A stretch of 64,000 nt of DNA, taken from NCBI GenBank assembly GCA_963669155.1, contig OZ022589.1:7948641-8012640 (forward strand), read 5' to 3'. A program made the translations under genes and the position numbers. The first letter of the stretch is position 1. Each line of letters opens with the position of its first letter. This DNA is from Arbacia lixula (taxonomy: Eukaryota > Echinodermata > Echinoidea > Arbacioida > Arbaciidae). Below are positions 27,301 to 42,900 of the stretch, piece by piece. The notes beneath the pieces are model-generated. The model ran no database searches. It saw only the letters and a list, made by a program, of their open reading frames with translations, and was not told the DNA's origin.

Positions 27301-29452
27301 TCGCCTTAGATGCAACAAAGAACTGTGGGAAAATTGTGGCTGGAGCGATGACGGAAGATTTCAATAAAACTCTGAGCCAGGGCTTGGGGGAATGTGAGAC
27401 TACCATAACAAAACTGGGTGATTCCAACAAGCTCTCTGCTTCTCTCTCCTTCTCCCCTCCCCCTCTCTCTTTCTCTCTCCTTCTTTCCCTTTTCACCCAC
27501 ACCCTCTCTCACTCTCCTTCTCCCCTCCCCCCTCTCTCTCTCTTTCTCTCTTCTTCTTTCCCTCTTTCACCCACATCCTCTCTCCCTCTCCTCACATTCT
27601 CTCTCCCTCTTCCTCCCCATCTCACTCCCTCCATCTCCTTTTTATTCCTCTCTTTACATTTTCTCTTGTTCTTTCACCCCCCCCCCCCCATCTCATTTAT
27701 ACTCCTCCCCCACAGTGCGTGACTTTGATGGTATTAGAGGAGGAAGGTTTGAGGGGAGGAAGTCGAACAATCGTGATGGCATTTCAGTCTCACTCCCATT
27801 TTACTTCCCCCTCAGCATGCTAAAAACTCACATCTCATGGATCAGATGCCTACAATGAACTCTACATGTTCATGAACATGTACGTGCGAATGCCATGGAG
27901 TTAATTCAATGAAACATTTGAAACAGTCAATCCACAAGCACTGGGGGCATACTCTCAGAGCTCCTTCTAGCATTGGACGAGGGAATAGTGAAACAAAGTC
28001 AGACGCATTCCCACATGCATGTACTTTGTATGCGTTTTAGTGATACAGTGTACTCGCATAAAATGTACAGGATTTTGATTTAGAAATGTGCAAATGGTAT
28101 TGCTTTGCCCCCAAAAAGTTTGCATATATACACATATAGTGTTCATACCACATGCAATCAAAATCATTTGTGTACCGGTAATACGATATAATCATTATCA
28201 ACGTGGTAAATAGATTCATGACTTAACCTTCTGTGTGTAAGACAAGCTGTTGCCTCAAGGTTTGCAGTGCATTACTCATACACATCTGCATCGTTGGCAC
28301 AGAAAGTGTTAAAAAGGTAATTTGTATTTGTTTATCTTTTTATTTATGCAGGATAGCCTCATCAGTTATGAAACTGGTGGCTATCACTGAGGGCCGTGAC
28401 AGATAAAAATACATCACAATTAAACAAAAAACATTGGTAAAACAACACAATACATATCAACATTTCAACACATTAAAGTGTACAAAACATAACACAATAC
28501 AAGGTAAAACATATACATAGTATATGTATATACTGACAATTGTAATCCAATGATGAAGTATTTAAACATATATAGATATTGCAGAATGCAAGGGATATTG
28601 TAGAATCAAAAGGATTACCGGTAATTATAAGGGGTAAGAAGTAGAAGTGGTAGTAATTCTCTAGGTAACAATCATGAACCCCGTTCATATACACCGCCCA
28701 TCCGCGAAAAAGGCGCAACATTTGCGGCAATTTTGTGCCACTTTCCTTTGAGACAAAGTGCACTATCTCCGGTCAACATTCTACAGCTACAAGATGATGT
28801 TGACAAGAGGAATACAAGTACATCAATGTGCTTTGCAATTCATTTACCTTCCATCCTCACATTCAGGTTCCATCACACCAATACAAATCTCCTGGTCCAT
28901 TTTTAGTGTGCAAGAAAGATCCACTACCGGTTTATGTTCCCTTGCCCGGATTTAATCCCGACTTTGATGCGTTGACTCAAAAACACGCACATCACCAATA
29001 TCTCCTATACGGTAAACCAAAGTCCATGTAAAGATGTATTAGACAAGTATATTTACATATAAATAGAGTTTCTTTTGACTGTCCTAAAACAAAATCAGTA
29101 CTAGAGTACAGTCGTCCTTTGAGAATGAGTGATAAAGAGTATGACATGATAAGACGTCTATTGAATGCTAATGACTCTGTGTTCTAATGACCCCATTTAG
29201 GACTGTTTCCACGACACAAAGCTTTAGGACTTTTGAGCTTTGGAACTGTGACTGTCAGATTGTATGCAGATAAGGAATATTGAATGTTCCCCTATTGCAG
29301 ACAATATAAAAATTCTGTAAAACACTGAATGAACCACAATGTAGAACATGAACTTCCAGTTAGTGAAATGTGAAATTACACCGATACATGCAGGTACACT
29401 ATTCTTTCTCGTAGTGAACATGGGAGACAGCTAAACCAATGGATGTTGATAC

Positions 29453-29519
<67 letters not shown>

Positions 29520-32500
29520 TATAATATCCAAATGAATATTCACATATTCTATAGCTTTGGAGAGTGGTGTTTTCCAAAGTTTAATGTCACCTACTGAGCA
29601 TTAACATGTAACACGTTAATTCAGATAAAAATTGTTCATATGATGGAAGTGAGCTATAGTTTCCACCTCATTCCATCAGTTTCTTCTTTCCTCAGTAGAG
29701 ATACATTGTACATGTAATCCTGCTCAAGACCCGCCAACCATTGTGATGGAGGGGAGCTCCATATGTTCCACATCATCACATTAGTCTCTTCCCTAAGGAG
29801 AGATAATCGTGCTCAAGTTCCCAGGCTTGAGGGTCATGAAGACCCGCCAACCGATGTGTACATTTGGCTGGGAGGTAAAGATAGAGGGGCAGCTTGCCTT
29901 CAGCGATGGGTAAACAGGACTGGTCAATACGCCAGCAATAAGGCAGCGATATGAGGGAGACAGGGGCTTTGGACATCAGGGTAGGGAAGGGGAGAGGAAA
30001 TGAAGGGAGGAAGGGGTGGGGGTGGGTAGGGGACCAGGGGTGCTATAAGGGGCAGGGTGTGGAGGAGGGGGGAACAAGGCAAGGGACTAAGGAGGCAGCG
30101 AGAAAAAGGGAGCAACAGTACAAGATAAAAAAAAACATGACAAGTAATGTCAGAGAAAGAGATTGGGGCGGAGGGGGGAAGAGAAAGAGCAATGAAGGAG
30201 GGGGGAGGAGAAGAGATGGAGAGGTGGAGAGATTTAAGGGATAGAGAGGGAAATATATGTAGGTGGATGGGACAGAAAGAACAGATAGCAAGAGAAAGCA
30301 TAGACTGAATATTCTGTTGATGTCACTAAAATGAACCCCAAAAGGCAAACAATTAGTCTCTTCCCATCACATCCACATTCCTTAACATTACTTGCACATC
30401 ATCTTTTAAGGTCTATGCAGTACTTATATGGGAAATATTCTTACATACATTTAGATATCCCACAATATTACAGGTACATGATGTATGTATATGCGAGTAA
30501 GCACGCAATGCACACATAATGCCCACATTCGCCGAGTTCGGTCAGACAGGCGTGATTTCTGGTTTAAGTGCCGGGGGAGGGTTACGGGTAAGGTGAGAAT
30601 GGCGGTCAAACATGAGCTTGCCTGAGGGTGTACCCAGCTAGCGGCCCCCCATGTGTGCAGGTGCACCGACACTCAGGCGCGACCAAATGTGGCACGGAGG
30701 ACGAACATGACGGCGCCTGATATCGGCACCTCGTCGTCATGAGGATAAGAGTGTTGGGTATAGAGAACTGTCTATCTAATATTTGGTTGATATCGACAGT
30801 CCCTCAGAGCAATGGACCGAAATGAAGAAATACTGTATACGGGATATTGTGTGACATACAACATCATGAATATGTCCCGGTACTACAGTGTAGTAGCCCT
30901 GAAAATTGTACAATTAGAGAATTTCAATCCTTCCCTTTAAAAACAAACTCACTTGCTATTAACATGTACTCCTACAAGCCTGAATACAAACAAACTGTAA
31001 AGTGATTTGGTCAATACCTGACATGGTTATAAGAATTTTAAGAAGTTCAGAATTTAATAAGGTTTCCTTACCTACAGTGTATTGGACATTTTAGCACTTA
31101 AAGGGAATATACTGTACTGGGAAGAAAAAAAACTTCAAAAAGGTGATCATGAGCAATCTTCTTGCCAATGGTCTTGAATACGTGTATAGTCAGTTTTAGA
31201 AACTTGCTGAAAGTTATTTGCCCTCAAGTGATCCACACTTGGAGTGATTAAATCACAAATCATCAAATGTTCACCCGAACATTTTGAGGATTTTGTGATG
31301 CAATCACTAAATACTCAAAATGTGGATCATTTGAGGGCAAATAACTTTCAGCAAGCTTCTAAAATGGACAAAGCATGAATTTAAGACCATTGGCAAGAAG
31401 ATTGCACATGATCACCTTTTGAATGGTTTTTGTCCTCCCAGTACAGTATATGCCCTTTAACAAACAATAGACCTAAACAAGAGCCTGCCTGATTTTTGAG
31501 AAGTGGTGCTAAGAGGAAAAGGTTTGTCAATCACCCTCTTCTGTACTTGAGCCCTAATGTGGGTTTCTGTGCAGAGCAAACAGCCCATTGTACAGGTCAT
31601 TGCCAAAAGGAAGCATGTGAGGTTTATGTAAATACATGTACACTCCAGCTCAAAGGAATTGGCATAGGGAAAAGGAAAGGGTAGTAAGGGATGGAACCAC
31701 AGTTTTAAACTGCTGTATATTTTGTCCAGTTCAGCATGAAACACAGTGATTTAGCCTAAAAAGCATCATGTTTTGTGATGAAATGGACAAAATATACCAC
31801 GGTTTAAAACTGCGGCTCCTTCCCTTTCTTCCCTTTCCCTTTCCCTTTCCATATGCCAATTCCTTTGAGCTGTAGTGTACATAACATTCAGTATTTTTCC
31901 CCCTCCATGTTCTGGTATTTGTGAAACTAACAGGTTAACTCACAGGCTTTGATATATATGAAATTATAATTAAACATGTAAATCAAGAGCTGACACAACA
32001 AAATTTTCTAGTAAAAGTGTTATTCTCCACAGGATCGAGTTGGGTTTATGTAAGCCTACAATACATGTACTATCCCATCAACTTTTAGAACAGGCGGAAG
32101 AGTCTGCAAACCAAGCAGGGGATACAAAATTTGTTCACTGGCCGCAAAAAGCATGTCCGCACATACATTATTCATGCTTGCCTTCTGATCAAACAGCAAA
32201 CTAATAATTCCGCCTGGTGCACTCATTTTTTTCCGTGGCACAACCTCGTTCGTGTATTATTTGAAATTTTCAGCACAGGATGAGGGGATCAGCTTACAAT
32301 ATTCGCACAATCATATATACAGTCAATAACACATTAAATCTCAAAACAAGGACCTTCCCATGGTACATGTACATATGCATTATCCCTGCTTGTTCCCTCT
32401 CAGCATACCTTGACCACATGATGGACATGACTGACCATCTGTGACTTGTTTACCCCAGCCAGAGTGTGACCACTGACCACCTCTGACCCTTGTGAGGTGC

Positions 32501-33956
32501 AGACAGTAGACTGCCCTACTTTGACAAAAGGAAGCAAGTAACAAACCTTGACTTTTCTCATAAATGGCCGAATGTGTCAATCATTTTCATTTGCATCATC
32601 AGTACATGTACAACACATCACGTAAGATTGAATATCTCGTCAAGATGAGTATTCTTTTTCACTTTCAGATTTTGCCTGAATATATGAAATGCTGGGTACA
32701 ATATACAAACATAGACATCTCAAATTTCAGTGATTTGTCACTTGCTTCCTTTTGTCAAAGTAGTGCAGTATAGAGCTCTCCCTGTAAGAAAGGCTCTCAT
32801 CTTCTATCATTGTCCTCTCTCCTCTCAAGATCATTACCAGCAGTTTGTGTCCTTTGTTTGCAGACAGGCTCCCTGTTCAATAGAACGTAAGATTTACACT
32901 GAAGGTCTCCTACATGTATAATCATGTGCATGTGTTGTACACATACACAATGGAGGACATCATGGGTTAGCACACATCCATCGTAATTTCCTTGTATTCA
33001 AAATCTTTCTAATGAATTGCATTTCTCCTTGAGCCTAATGAATTACGTTTACTTTTAATATGAAGTCAGATTGTCCAGACAATACTATAGACTAATTACC
33101 TTTGCACTTTATATTCACCCTGACTTAACTCTGATTTACATGTATAAGCCATTGTTGCAATTGTGCACCTGTAATATGCATGTACATGTACATTGTATGT
33201 ATGCCATTGAGCAGTGGTTTATCCAGCAAAGGATAAGTTAAAGGGCTACTAAATTAGAAAAATAACTTCCCATTAATCTATGTTTAATAATCCACTAAAA
33301 TTGAATTTCATATTCGTTTGCCGTAATAAAGTCTCATTTTGACGAAAATTTGAAGAAAAAAAAAACGCACGCGTCCAGTGACGTCAGAGAATCAATATCC
33401 CATACATGTAAATGCCAACGGCGTGAATAAAATATTTTATTCACGCCGTTCAAACAATACGTTACTTATGGGAACCCCATAGCTTGTCCGAGGTTTGTCT
33501 GAGTAGCAACAACTAATAAATTCAAAGTGCATTCCATCCATTGAATCTGAATGACAAGATACAGGTGAATGCAATAACGCAATAATTTACATGTAGACGC
33601 ACATTGCAATGTCTATCATACACCAGCTAGGCAGCATTGCTCTCCTATCGAACTGCTCATTAACATTTTCAACAAGCAGGCCAAAATTCTCTTTTGCCTC
33701 AACCCTCTCAGTAGAGTCAGTACCAATCATGAAATCACAGTCCCACATCAATTACTAAGTACACCATTTTTCACCTATAGGACTGAGACAGAAAACACAT
33801 TATTCTGTACATATGTTGTGTTTTGTACAAGTATATCACAGTGAAGACCAGTTGGTGTTGGGAATGAAATGCAGACTCCCTACTCCCTTTCAAGTGGCAT
33901 TACATGATTACACTCTAAAACCTGTACCCACACTCCTCCCACAATGCATCAGTGAT

Positions 33957-33989
<33 letters not shown>

Positions 33990-36900
33990 TGGTATACCTA
34001 ACCATCCATCTTTCCAAACAATGTTTTCCTTGTATTGTATTCTCAGAGCAGGCCAAGGACTTTATCCATACACCAACATTTTGTTATTGCTCTTCAAAGC
34101 CAGTATTCATTAAGGCCGGGCCAATCAGCCTTATGTATCATCCACTTTTAAATCAATTATTTCAAATCAAGTTTTAATTCAATATCATTTTAAAAATAAT
34201 TCATCCTTAGAGGTAAAATGGCAAATAGAGTTCAAAAGATCATTGAACTTTGAAAGTAGGGATGACAAGTGCCCTCTGTTTCAGACAGTCAATCACATTC
34301 TTTCCCCTACTCTCTCTTTCTCTTTTAACTTGGATTAGAGGTTTGTGGTTAACCCTACATGTAGCTGACCACACCGTGTAAGAGGTGGGATCAACAGAAA
34401 ACCCCAAGCTTTGCATAGTTTCTGATGACTGATTCTCACTCAGCAAACAACCGACCAACCTCCACCTGAATTGAACCACTGAACAAGAACTCACTGTTCT
34501 TTACATGTACGTTATTACCTTATTACCTTTACCCTTTGGGGTCAGGCATTTATAGCGCTGCATCCTTTCTGGCTGCTAGCCACTCACTTAATAATTTATC
34601 AATATATGTGTACTTGTTGTTATTGCTGTCATATTTTGATCTTCCTTGTTCGGTGAGTTTTTGACCTGAATAAATGGCTATCCTGCGTTTAAGATGACAT
34701 GTTGTGACAACATTTACATATGATTATACATATGGAGTACAAACCTCTCCTTCTTTTCCAGCCCTTCCAAGGCAGAAAGAGATTCCACCAGGAAGAAGAC
34801 TTTGAATCACTCATTGCCATGCTCCATACCAAAGGACACAAACCAAGCAGAACTCAATGTCTTCAATTCTCACCACGTTCATTCAGTCAATATGACTTTA
34901 AACCCTCACACTTCCGTGATTTTTGTAATCAAATCTTCTTTTCCGGGGGAAACATATGAACAATGTGACATCTCCTTATCCACTTTGATCCAATAGGCGC
35001 AGGCACCCAGCACAGATCTTCCTGTAGAGTTACATGTAGGAACAATACTTGAGGCTGACTAACAGCATATTCCTCATTAATCCTTTTCAGAACAAATACA
35101 TGTATGACATAGTAGCTGATGTTTTCACCAAACTTGCACATCCGTGGCCTCTTGAAGCTATTGTGAGCTGGAGTTTTAATGAGTACTGTAGGTGAGTCCA
35201 GTAAAAATAATCAGATTTTTCTACAAATAATCACAAATCCAGATATCCTCCAATAGTGGTACACTGATGTGACACACATACATACATGTACTTAGACCAT
35301 TGCTGAAAATAAAGTTGTTCAGTTCAGTTTGATAGACTAAAATGTGTTTGTCATCAGTTTGTTTCCGATTGGTGACTTCAGATTGAGAAGATTTTTTTTT
35401 GCTGCACTCCCTTCATTACCACTCAAGAGAAATCGGCATTAATTAAAGCAACCAACTCCAATCCCGTAACTAAGCAAACAAAATGAGATGCTCGCAGTCC
35501 CTTGCAAGATTCCTTGAGTTTCTCACATCCCTAAACGAGGTCGTAAAAATCTCCACAATGTTGTCTCTGATCTGATAGCCCTTCAATGCTCTGTTAATGC
35601 CCTGTATTTCCAAGCTTTCATTCTCCTTGTCAAAACCAATTCAGAACTAAGTTCACAAACTATATCAAGCACGCCTCCTTCCTTCTGATCCCATGTGCAT
35701 GCATTAGGAAGATCTCCTACAGTTAAAAACCCTACATTGGTAATACATGATGCACATACACATGTCCTTGGCAACTTGCATGGCTTCCCATAGTCCTCAA
35801 CAACATCCTAATGGAATCTTGTCTATACTCCTGCTCATCTTTAAATCCTTGTCAGAAGTCCATGTCCTCTACAGTATGCTGTGATCCCATGTGCAAGCAT
35901 GAACTACATGTACATGTAGCTATTCCACAATCTGTAAACATGTTCAACTGTACTAAGTCCTTTAGAGCTTGCATAACTTTCTTCAATTTGACAGGAAGGT
36001 GCTAAAAGCATCACGGACAGCTCCAGCTCAAGATTTGCGTTGTTTCTCCTCGTCACAAGCTTGTCAGAAGGCCACAAGTCAGTCTAAGACCTTCTTTCCT
36101 GTAGTATAGAACTGGTACTGTCAACCAAGTCCATGTCCTGTAGCTGTAGCTGCACTGGTAATATGAATCGACTATCATCATTGGTGAATATTGGATAATC
36201 CAGACATTCCACAACTGGTGACCAACTGGTACTCTGCAAGTCACAATTGATGCACAACTAATACAGACACACAACAAACGATCACAATTCGTGGAAGCAA
36301 ACTGTGTCCTTCCAACGAAGTAGAACGCCGTGAAACTAGGTTTTCATCTTGGAGAAGTCGATCAAGAGTGAGAGAGAGACAGAGAGAGAGAGTGGGCTGA
36401 GTCCCTGTCTACAGTTTCCCAGACCTTCATGTACATATCGGTAGACGCGCCCATAAGATTTCCAGCACCTTCTTTATGTCTTGGCCTTGTTAAGCCGATT
36501 CTCCAAACAATCTTCTAGGCCGCTTCAAAGGCCACTTGGGATAATTCCGGATTTATTTTTCAGCTCAACAACTACCTAGAATAATGGCTTCTCAAGGAAA
36601 ACATAAAAAGGATTTTAGACAGTTAAAGATGATAAGAATAGGAGTACGAAATCCATGTTATTCTTTACACTGCAGCACATATATGGGATAGTGAAGGGCT
36701 GATTTGTAAGAAAAAAGAAAAGAAAAAAGGGGGAATTTAGAGATTTGGGATGTTTTTAAGGCCAAGCCTTCTTTCGTAATCAGATCAAAGTTCCTAAGAA
36801 AAGAGGAATTACTCCTCAGTCCATGACTGACACGTGGATCAGAAATGTCAGGGAAGTTCATTGCAACAATGCTGACTAGATCTGTTGTAGTTCTATTCGA

Positions 36901-39900
36901 GCTGGTAATTGAATTTGAGTAGATCTGTTTCCAGCATGCAGCATTGCACTTGAACTTGATGGAATGCAACGAAGACCAGATGTTATAAACAACCAAGGTT
37001 GGGGACACCACACATCAGTCCACAAAAAGGCATAACAAGCTTGGAACTTATCTTCAAACCGGGAAAGCACCAACATATCTTCTTCATGTGAATGAGAAAA
37101 TGTGCTTGTTTTTAAGATACAAAGGAGAGAATGATTACAGAATCTTTAGATGAAGAAATATAAAAAGTATAAACATTTGTCAAGAATTTAGACATGTCTT
37201 GCTACATGAACATACACATGTATACTGCACCTTTAAGGGTTCTTTCCAATATCACAATCTTAACAAGATCATCACTTTCCTCTCATCTCTTGGATTTTCC
37301 CTGAACAAAAAACTTCCCATTCCACAAATTAGAAAGGATTTTATTTCCCTTTCATAATACATCTTTGTCATCCCTGGACAAACATAAAAAGCAAGATTCT
37401 TTCTCTATCCGTCCTAATATCAGGCCCTGTATATGTAACTGCTTATCCTATCAGACGCATCACAAAGGAGTTTTATTAGGGTAATTCTAAATCCAGCTGA
37501 GGAAGATAAGAGGATAGACTTTGAAAGAAAGACATAGTACAGTATCTTCTAAATAACAATAGACTACAACCATCTACATAAGATGCTTTCTCTCCAATAT
37601 CATGATTCATGAATATGGACAGAACAACTGGACTGAGTTTGAATCAGAAATGTTTGATAACTTGACATAAAATGATGACGTGCTCATACATGTATACAGC
37701 CAATATCTATCTAATGAGACATCATTGCTCTTTAGTTCCGCTTACATCACTCTTCTGATTCAGACAGTTGGCTGAAGCTGATCAATTCAATCAAACACAT
37801 AGCTAGCTTACTCATACGTATTTTCCAATCTGCACGTTGACATTCAAATATATACTATGCATATTTGCCAACTCTACTGTCTTGCATGTAAGTTCTTCCT
37901 CCCACACAGATTAATGAATGCACTGATCCCACAACAAAAGTGCAGTTCATCACGCATGATTAAAGCACAAATATTGTTCCTCCTTTCTACTATAAATCAA
38001 ACTGGTTCATAAGGCGATAAATCATAAAGCTGGTACATGTATTAGTCACACTGGTTCAATTTTAGAGCAAATTTTCCCATAGAAAAAATATCAACCTCCA
38101 TTACATCAGGGCTCGGCAGTATTAGCAGGTGCCCATTACAAACAGGTGCCCAAATGACAATCCCTAATGTCAGTAAAATAAATAGGAACTCTGGGTAACT
38201 CTTTCATCTGCATTGAGTATTCAACAAGTGGATTTATTTTTATTTGCGTCATCATTTGCCTTTCCCTTGAAGCAGGAACCACAAATCTTTCTAATTGTGC
38301 TAATTATTGATCTACCCTACAAATGTACATTGTTTACTACAGCCTTATTGAGCTGCACATACTGTACGAATACGCTATCTGTGCAATGTGAATAAATAAC
38401 ATGAATCAATATTCTTTTAACAACACGTACATGTAGTATATATGCATAGATAGACGATGTGCTCAATCAAGGCATGGAACTACATTGTAGAGTACATTTA
38501 AAGGTATGGGATTGTATAATAGTAGTTATAGTTGTAGTAGATGTAGTAGTGGTACAGATTGCGGGGCCAGGTACATGTATCAAGGCAAAACCATTCTGCC
38601 TTACATGTATGTGTAAGCTATGATGTCCATGTCGATACACAGAAAAAGTTTATACCAAAACTAAACAGAAATGTTTGTAAGGAATCATCATATAGCGAGC
38701 AGGATATCCACACATCAAAGCTACATGTATCCAGTAACTCGATAAAGAATAATTGTATAGTGAACAGTGTGTCCACACACAAAAAAATCTTTAGCGAAAC
38801 TCTGTAAAGAAACATTGTATAGGTGGGTAGATTGCTACTGCGCATGTTGTTTTAAGGTGTCTGCCCGTATTCAGTGATTGCGCACTAGTTTGAGTTGATT
38901 GGGTCTTTTGCGCGAGTGGTCACACGAAGCTCTGCCAAGTTATATGACATATTGTTAATGATGTCCACACACATGGTGAACCATGATTAACCGTGATTCT
39001 TTATACCATTCTAGTTCGCAACGATGCCCACACCCACATTTCTTTAGACAGTGTATCGTTAGTCAGCATCTACACACAGGATTCTGTTGTAGAGTTATAC
39101 CAAAACAGTATAGCTATACCATTTTGGTATACAGTAGTCTAACGATGAACTGTTTGTGTGTAGGGCACAGAGTAATTAAGCTAGGTTATCAGGGGATGCT
39201 CCCCAATACTGTGGGGGCATGTGTTGTATAGAATGGGTAAATTTACTTATGCCACAGAGCAGAAAGAACATGCCCATGAATCAAAATATGTTGACTAGGT
39301 TTTGCAATCACATCATAGAAGCATCATATAATTTTCACAAAAGCAGATACATGTAAGAGATACATGAGTTGTCATTAATCATGAATAATGGAAATACACA
39401 TGGCATTCTATATGTTTGACGAGTTGTCATTATTTATGAAAAAATGGAAATGTGGATTGTAATTTTTCACAAATAATAGCAGTTCATCAAAAATGTAATT
39501 AATCATTATTTGTTAATAATGAATATAACAAGTTTAACAACATGAACATTAATTTGCATTTAATGTTCATAGCTGTCATTGGTTAAATAATGACTATATA
39601 GCTTATAACTTGTCTAAATAACAAGTTTGCTGTTGGTGCGTCTTAAATTGTACAATCCGTCCCTGTAAACCAAATGCAAGAGTCTGCTGCCTCAATGTGT
39701 GGGAACTGCAGATCTACAGACTGTACACAACAGCTCAAAGGAATTGGCATAGGGAAAGGGGAAGGGGAGAAAGGGAAGGAGCCGCAGTTTTAAACCATGG
39801 TATATTTTGTCCAGTTCAGCATGAAACACTGTGCTTTAGCCTAAAAGGCATTATGTTTCATGCTAAACTGGCATGACTGGACAAAATAAACCGTGGTTTT

Positions 39901-42900
39901 ATGTGGGTCCTTCCATTTCCCTTTCCCTATGCAAATTCGTTTGAGCTGTAGTGTATATATTTCTGAATGAGATCTAGCACTAGCAGAAGTCAAGATGTCA
40001 ATGCTGAGATGAACGACAGACCATGACAGACCACTTATGAAATATGTGGATTAGATCTGAATCACTTTTACCCTTGACACTAGCACAATGTTATATCTCT
40101 AGACCACAAGTATAATCGCTTTCCACTGTTTTTTCCAACACAATACAATATTTATATTTCAGCTGGCTTATTTTACTGACACTGCTGATTGCCAAATGAA
40201 TTGCAAACTATTTGATAACATATGACTATGAGTAGGTTTCTGATAAACAAACTAGTAGGGGGTATATTCCTCACTTACCTGGTTAGCTCGTGATATAATA
40301 TTCCATGAAAGAAATTGCTAAATAGTCAGCACAATCCTATCTAGGTGAGTATAGTAATCCGTGTGTGATGAAACACTGCCAACAGGAGAAAGATGTTTAC
40401 ATCCACACTCAGAATACGGGATCTAACACAGGAGTACCTGTATGTTATATTCCGGTAATAATATATTCCGCAACAAATGCCGCTATATGCACCTGCATTC
40501 CCATTACCAATCCACACAATACCGAGGGTGACTGATGTGTAGCGCACAGCTCTCGACACGCTTCACAACCAATTCGCTTGCTAAATGTCTCCACCTCCTC
40601 ACGATAGAAAATAACCCGCTTTCCAGCTATACACTCGCGAAAGCAGCACTACAAAATCAGAAAAATCGGCTGAAAAATCCCCAGTGAAGGTCGGTGTTTC
40701 TGGCTCTCTTTTGAATTCCGTGAGGCTGTGGCGCGATTGAAAGAGAGCGGATGACGACAGCGTGAGAGAGGCGAGAGAAAAACAAGGAACGCAAGAGTTC
40801 ATTCCCTCTGTTGTTAGTGCTGCGGACAATCTGGTTACATTGATTGTATACATGTGGCTTGCAGGCACTGTTGCTCACATGTATACATGCCTCAATGAGT
40901 TTGACTCAAACAGTGGGACACAATACGGCCAGGCCAGGACAGACCCACGCGTGACTGACTGGCTGGCTGACCAGGATTTAGGGTTGCTCAACCAATAGGG
41001 GGGAGAAGGGGACCAATGGGGTGAAGGGATGGGGGCTGAATGAATGGCGGCTTGTGGGGAGCAGGGGTGATCATCTGCACCCCCATTCACACACACACAC
41101 ACACACATACATACACCTCGCACAATAGGGAGCTATGGGTAAGGTAAATGGGGACACACTCCTCCCAGTGTTTTTGCCTCTGTTTGTGTGGGTGGTAGCA
41201 GTACAGGCTTGATGAATGATTCAGCCTTCTAGTCTACCACACCCAAACTCATCTCTGATTTTCCCTCTGACTCATCTGTAGCCTGGCTTCTCAGCTGTTT
41301 CTAAACCAGATTTTTCAATAAAGGGGTCTGGCTGCAGTAGACTAATTATTCTAAAATTATCTTCTCCAGGACTAAAGTGGAGAATGATAATATGATTAGT
41401 CTATGAATGATATTCTATGTGATCAAAGTGGCGAGTTGATTTTGCTGGTTGCTTAAAATAACTGTCAAATACAGTGTATTACCAGGGAGGTGGGAGTCAA
41501 CTGCTACCTCCCTGGTCTTACTATTGTAACATCCCACCAAAATAACATAACAACAACTGAATGTACATGTATCATGATTGTCTACTAATGAGAAAAGTGT
41601 TGGCCCAAGGATGTGTCAGTTTTGAGGCTTCCCTGATCTAGAGCAATGCAGCTGCATACATGTAAGGCCCCGTTCCATTGTCATAATTTGGATACCGATC
41701 TGTCCCGATTTTATCAGAATGACATAAGCGTACATGGATTGGGTTTAATAGGCAGCATCGGAGCAGCAATGTCACGAGGACAGGGATGAATCAGGTAGTT
41801 TTCAGGTTGGTAAAGTAATTTTGAACATGTTCAAAACTTTATCCTGATCAAAATTAAATCTTAATACAGGCGGAAGGACGTATTGACAGCATAAACACAG
41901 TGGTGCAAGTTTAATAAGGTCTTTCTCAGTGTTGTAAAAGCAGCAATACAACTGGTCATGTACTAAGACAATGTGTCCCCATCCCCGATTTACCCCAATT
42001 AAAAAGAGATCTATGTACGCTTATGCCGCTCTCAGCCAGCTTGATAGAGAAGGATATATCGGGATCCAAATCATGTTAGTGGAACGGCATTTCATCCATA
42101 TCCGCCAATTGTATAACGTGATCCTCCTGACCTGAAAATTATTCAAATCGTAGTGAGAGCGACATCAGGTTATATGTTGGGAAGTAAAATACAATATACA
42201 CCTGCAAGTCTCAAGATTCCTTCTGCCGCTCACATGAACCTAAGATCCAGAAAACATGTTAACCAGAGATTGGTCTACTGTAACTAGACATAATGGCTCA
42301 TTGAAGAGTGTACAAACACATGTGGAAGAAGGGAACAATAGACCAGTCTGGGGGTGCTATTTAGTTGCTGGCATTGAGGTGGGGATTGCTCTCTGGTCTG
42401 GTGGATACCTAAGGAAGAATGATCGCGGGATGACTAATACCTCTTTCTGGAGAGGAGAGGTGAGTGGAGGGAGACAAAAGGTGCAGACCCACCACAACAT
42501 CCTGTTTGTTTGTGTACCGAGCTGGGCTAACCCATTCTCCACCAGCTCAATACCACTCAATGAGATTTGTGTGCATTACTAATGCAAACTGAGACAATGG
42601 GGGAGGAAGAGTTAAACTACAGCTACACTCCAGCTCAAAGGAATTGGCATAGGGAAAGGGAAAGGGAAGGAGCCGCTGTTTTAAACCGCGGTATATTTTG
42701 TCCAGTTCAGCAAGAAACATGATGCTTTTTAGGCTAATGCATCATGTTTCATGCTTAACTGGACAAAATATATCATGGCTTAAAACTGTGGCTACTTCCC
42801 TTTCTTCCTTTTCCCTTTCCCTATGCCAATTCACTTGCGCTGTAGTGTATCATACTGAGGTTATACATATCTGTAGGTAAGGGTCAGATGTGTTTGTAGA

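Noticed and set aside
30451-30672. Minus-strand ORF MSVHLHTWGAASWVHPQ...
   Set aside because: Short, no family resemblance, no splice junction in phase with exon 2.
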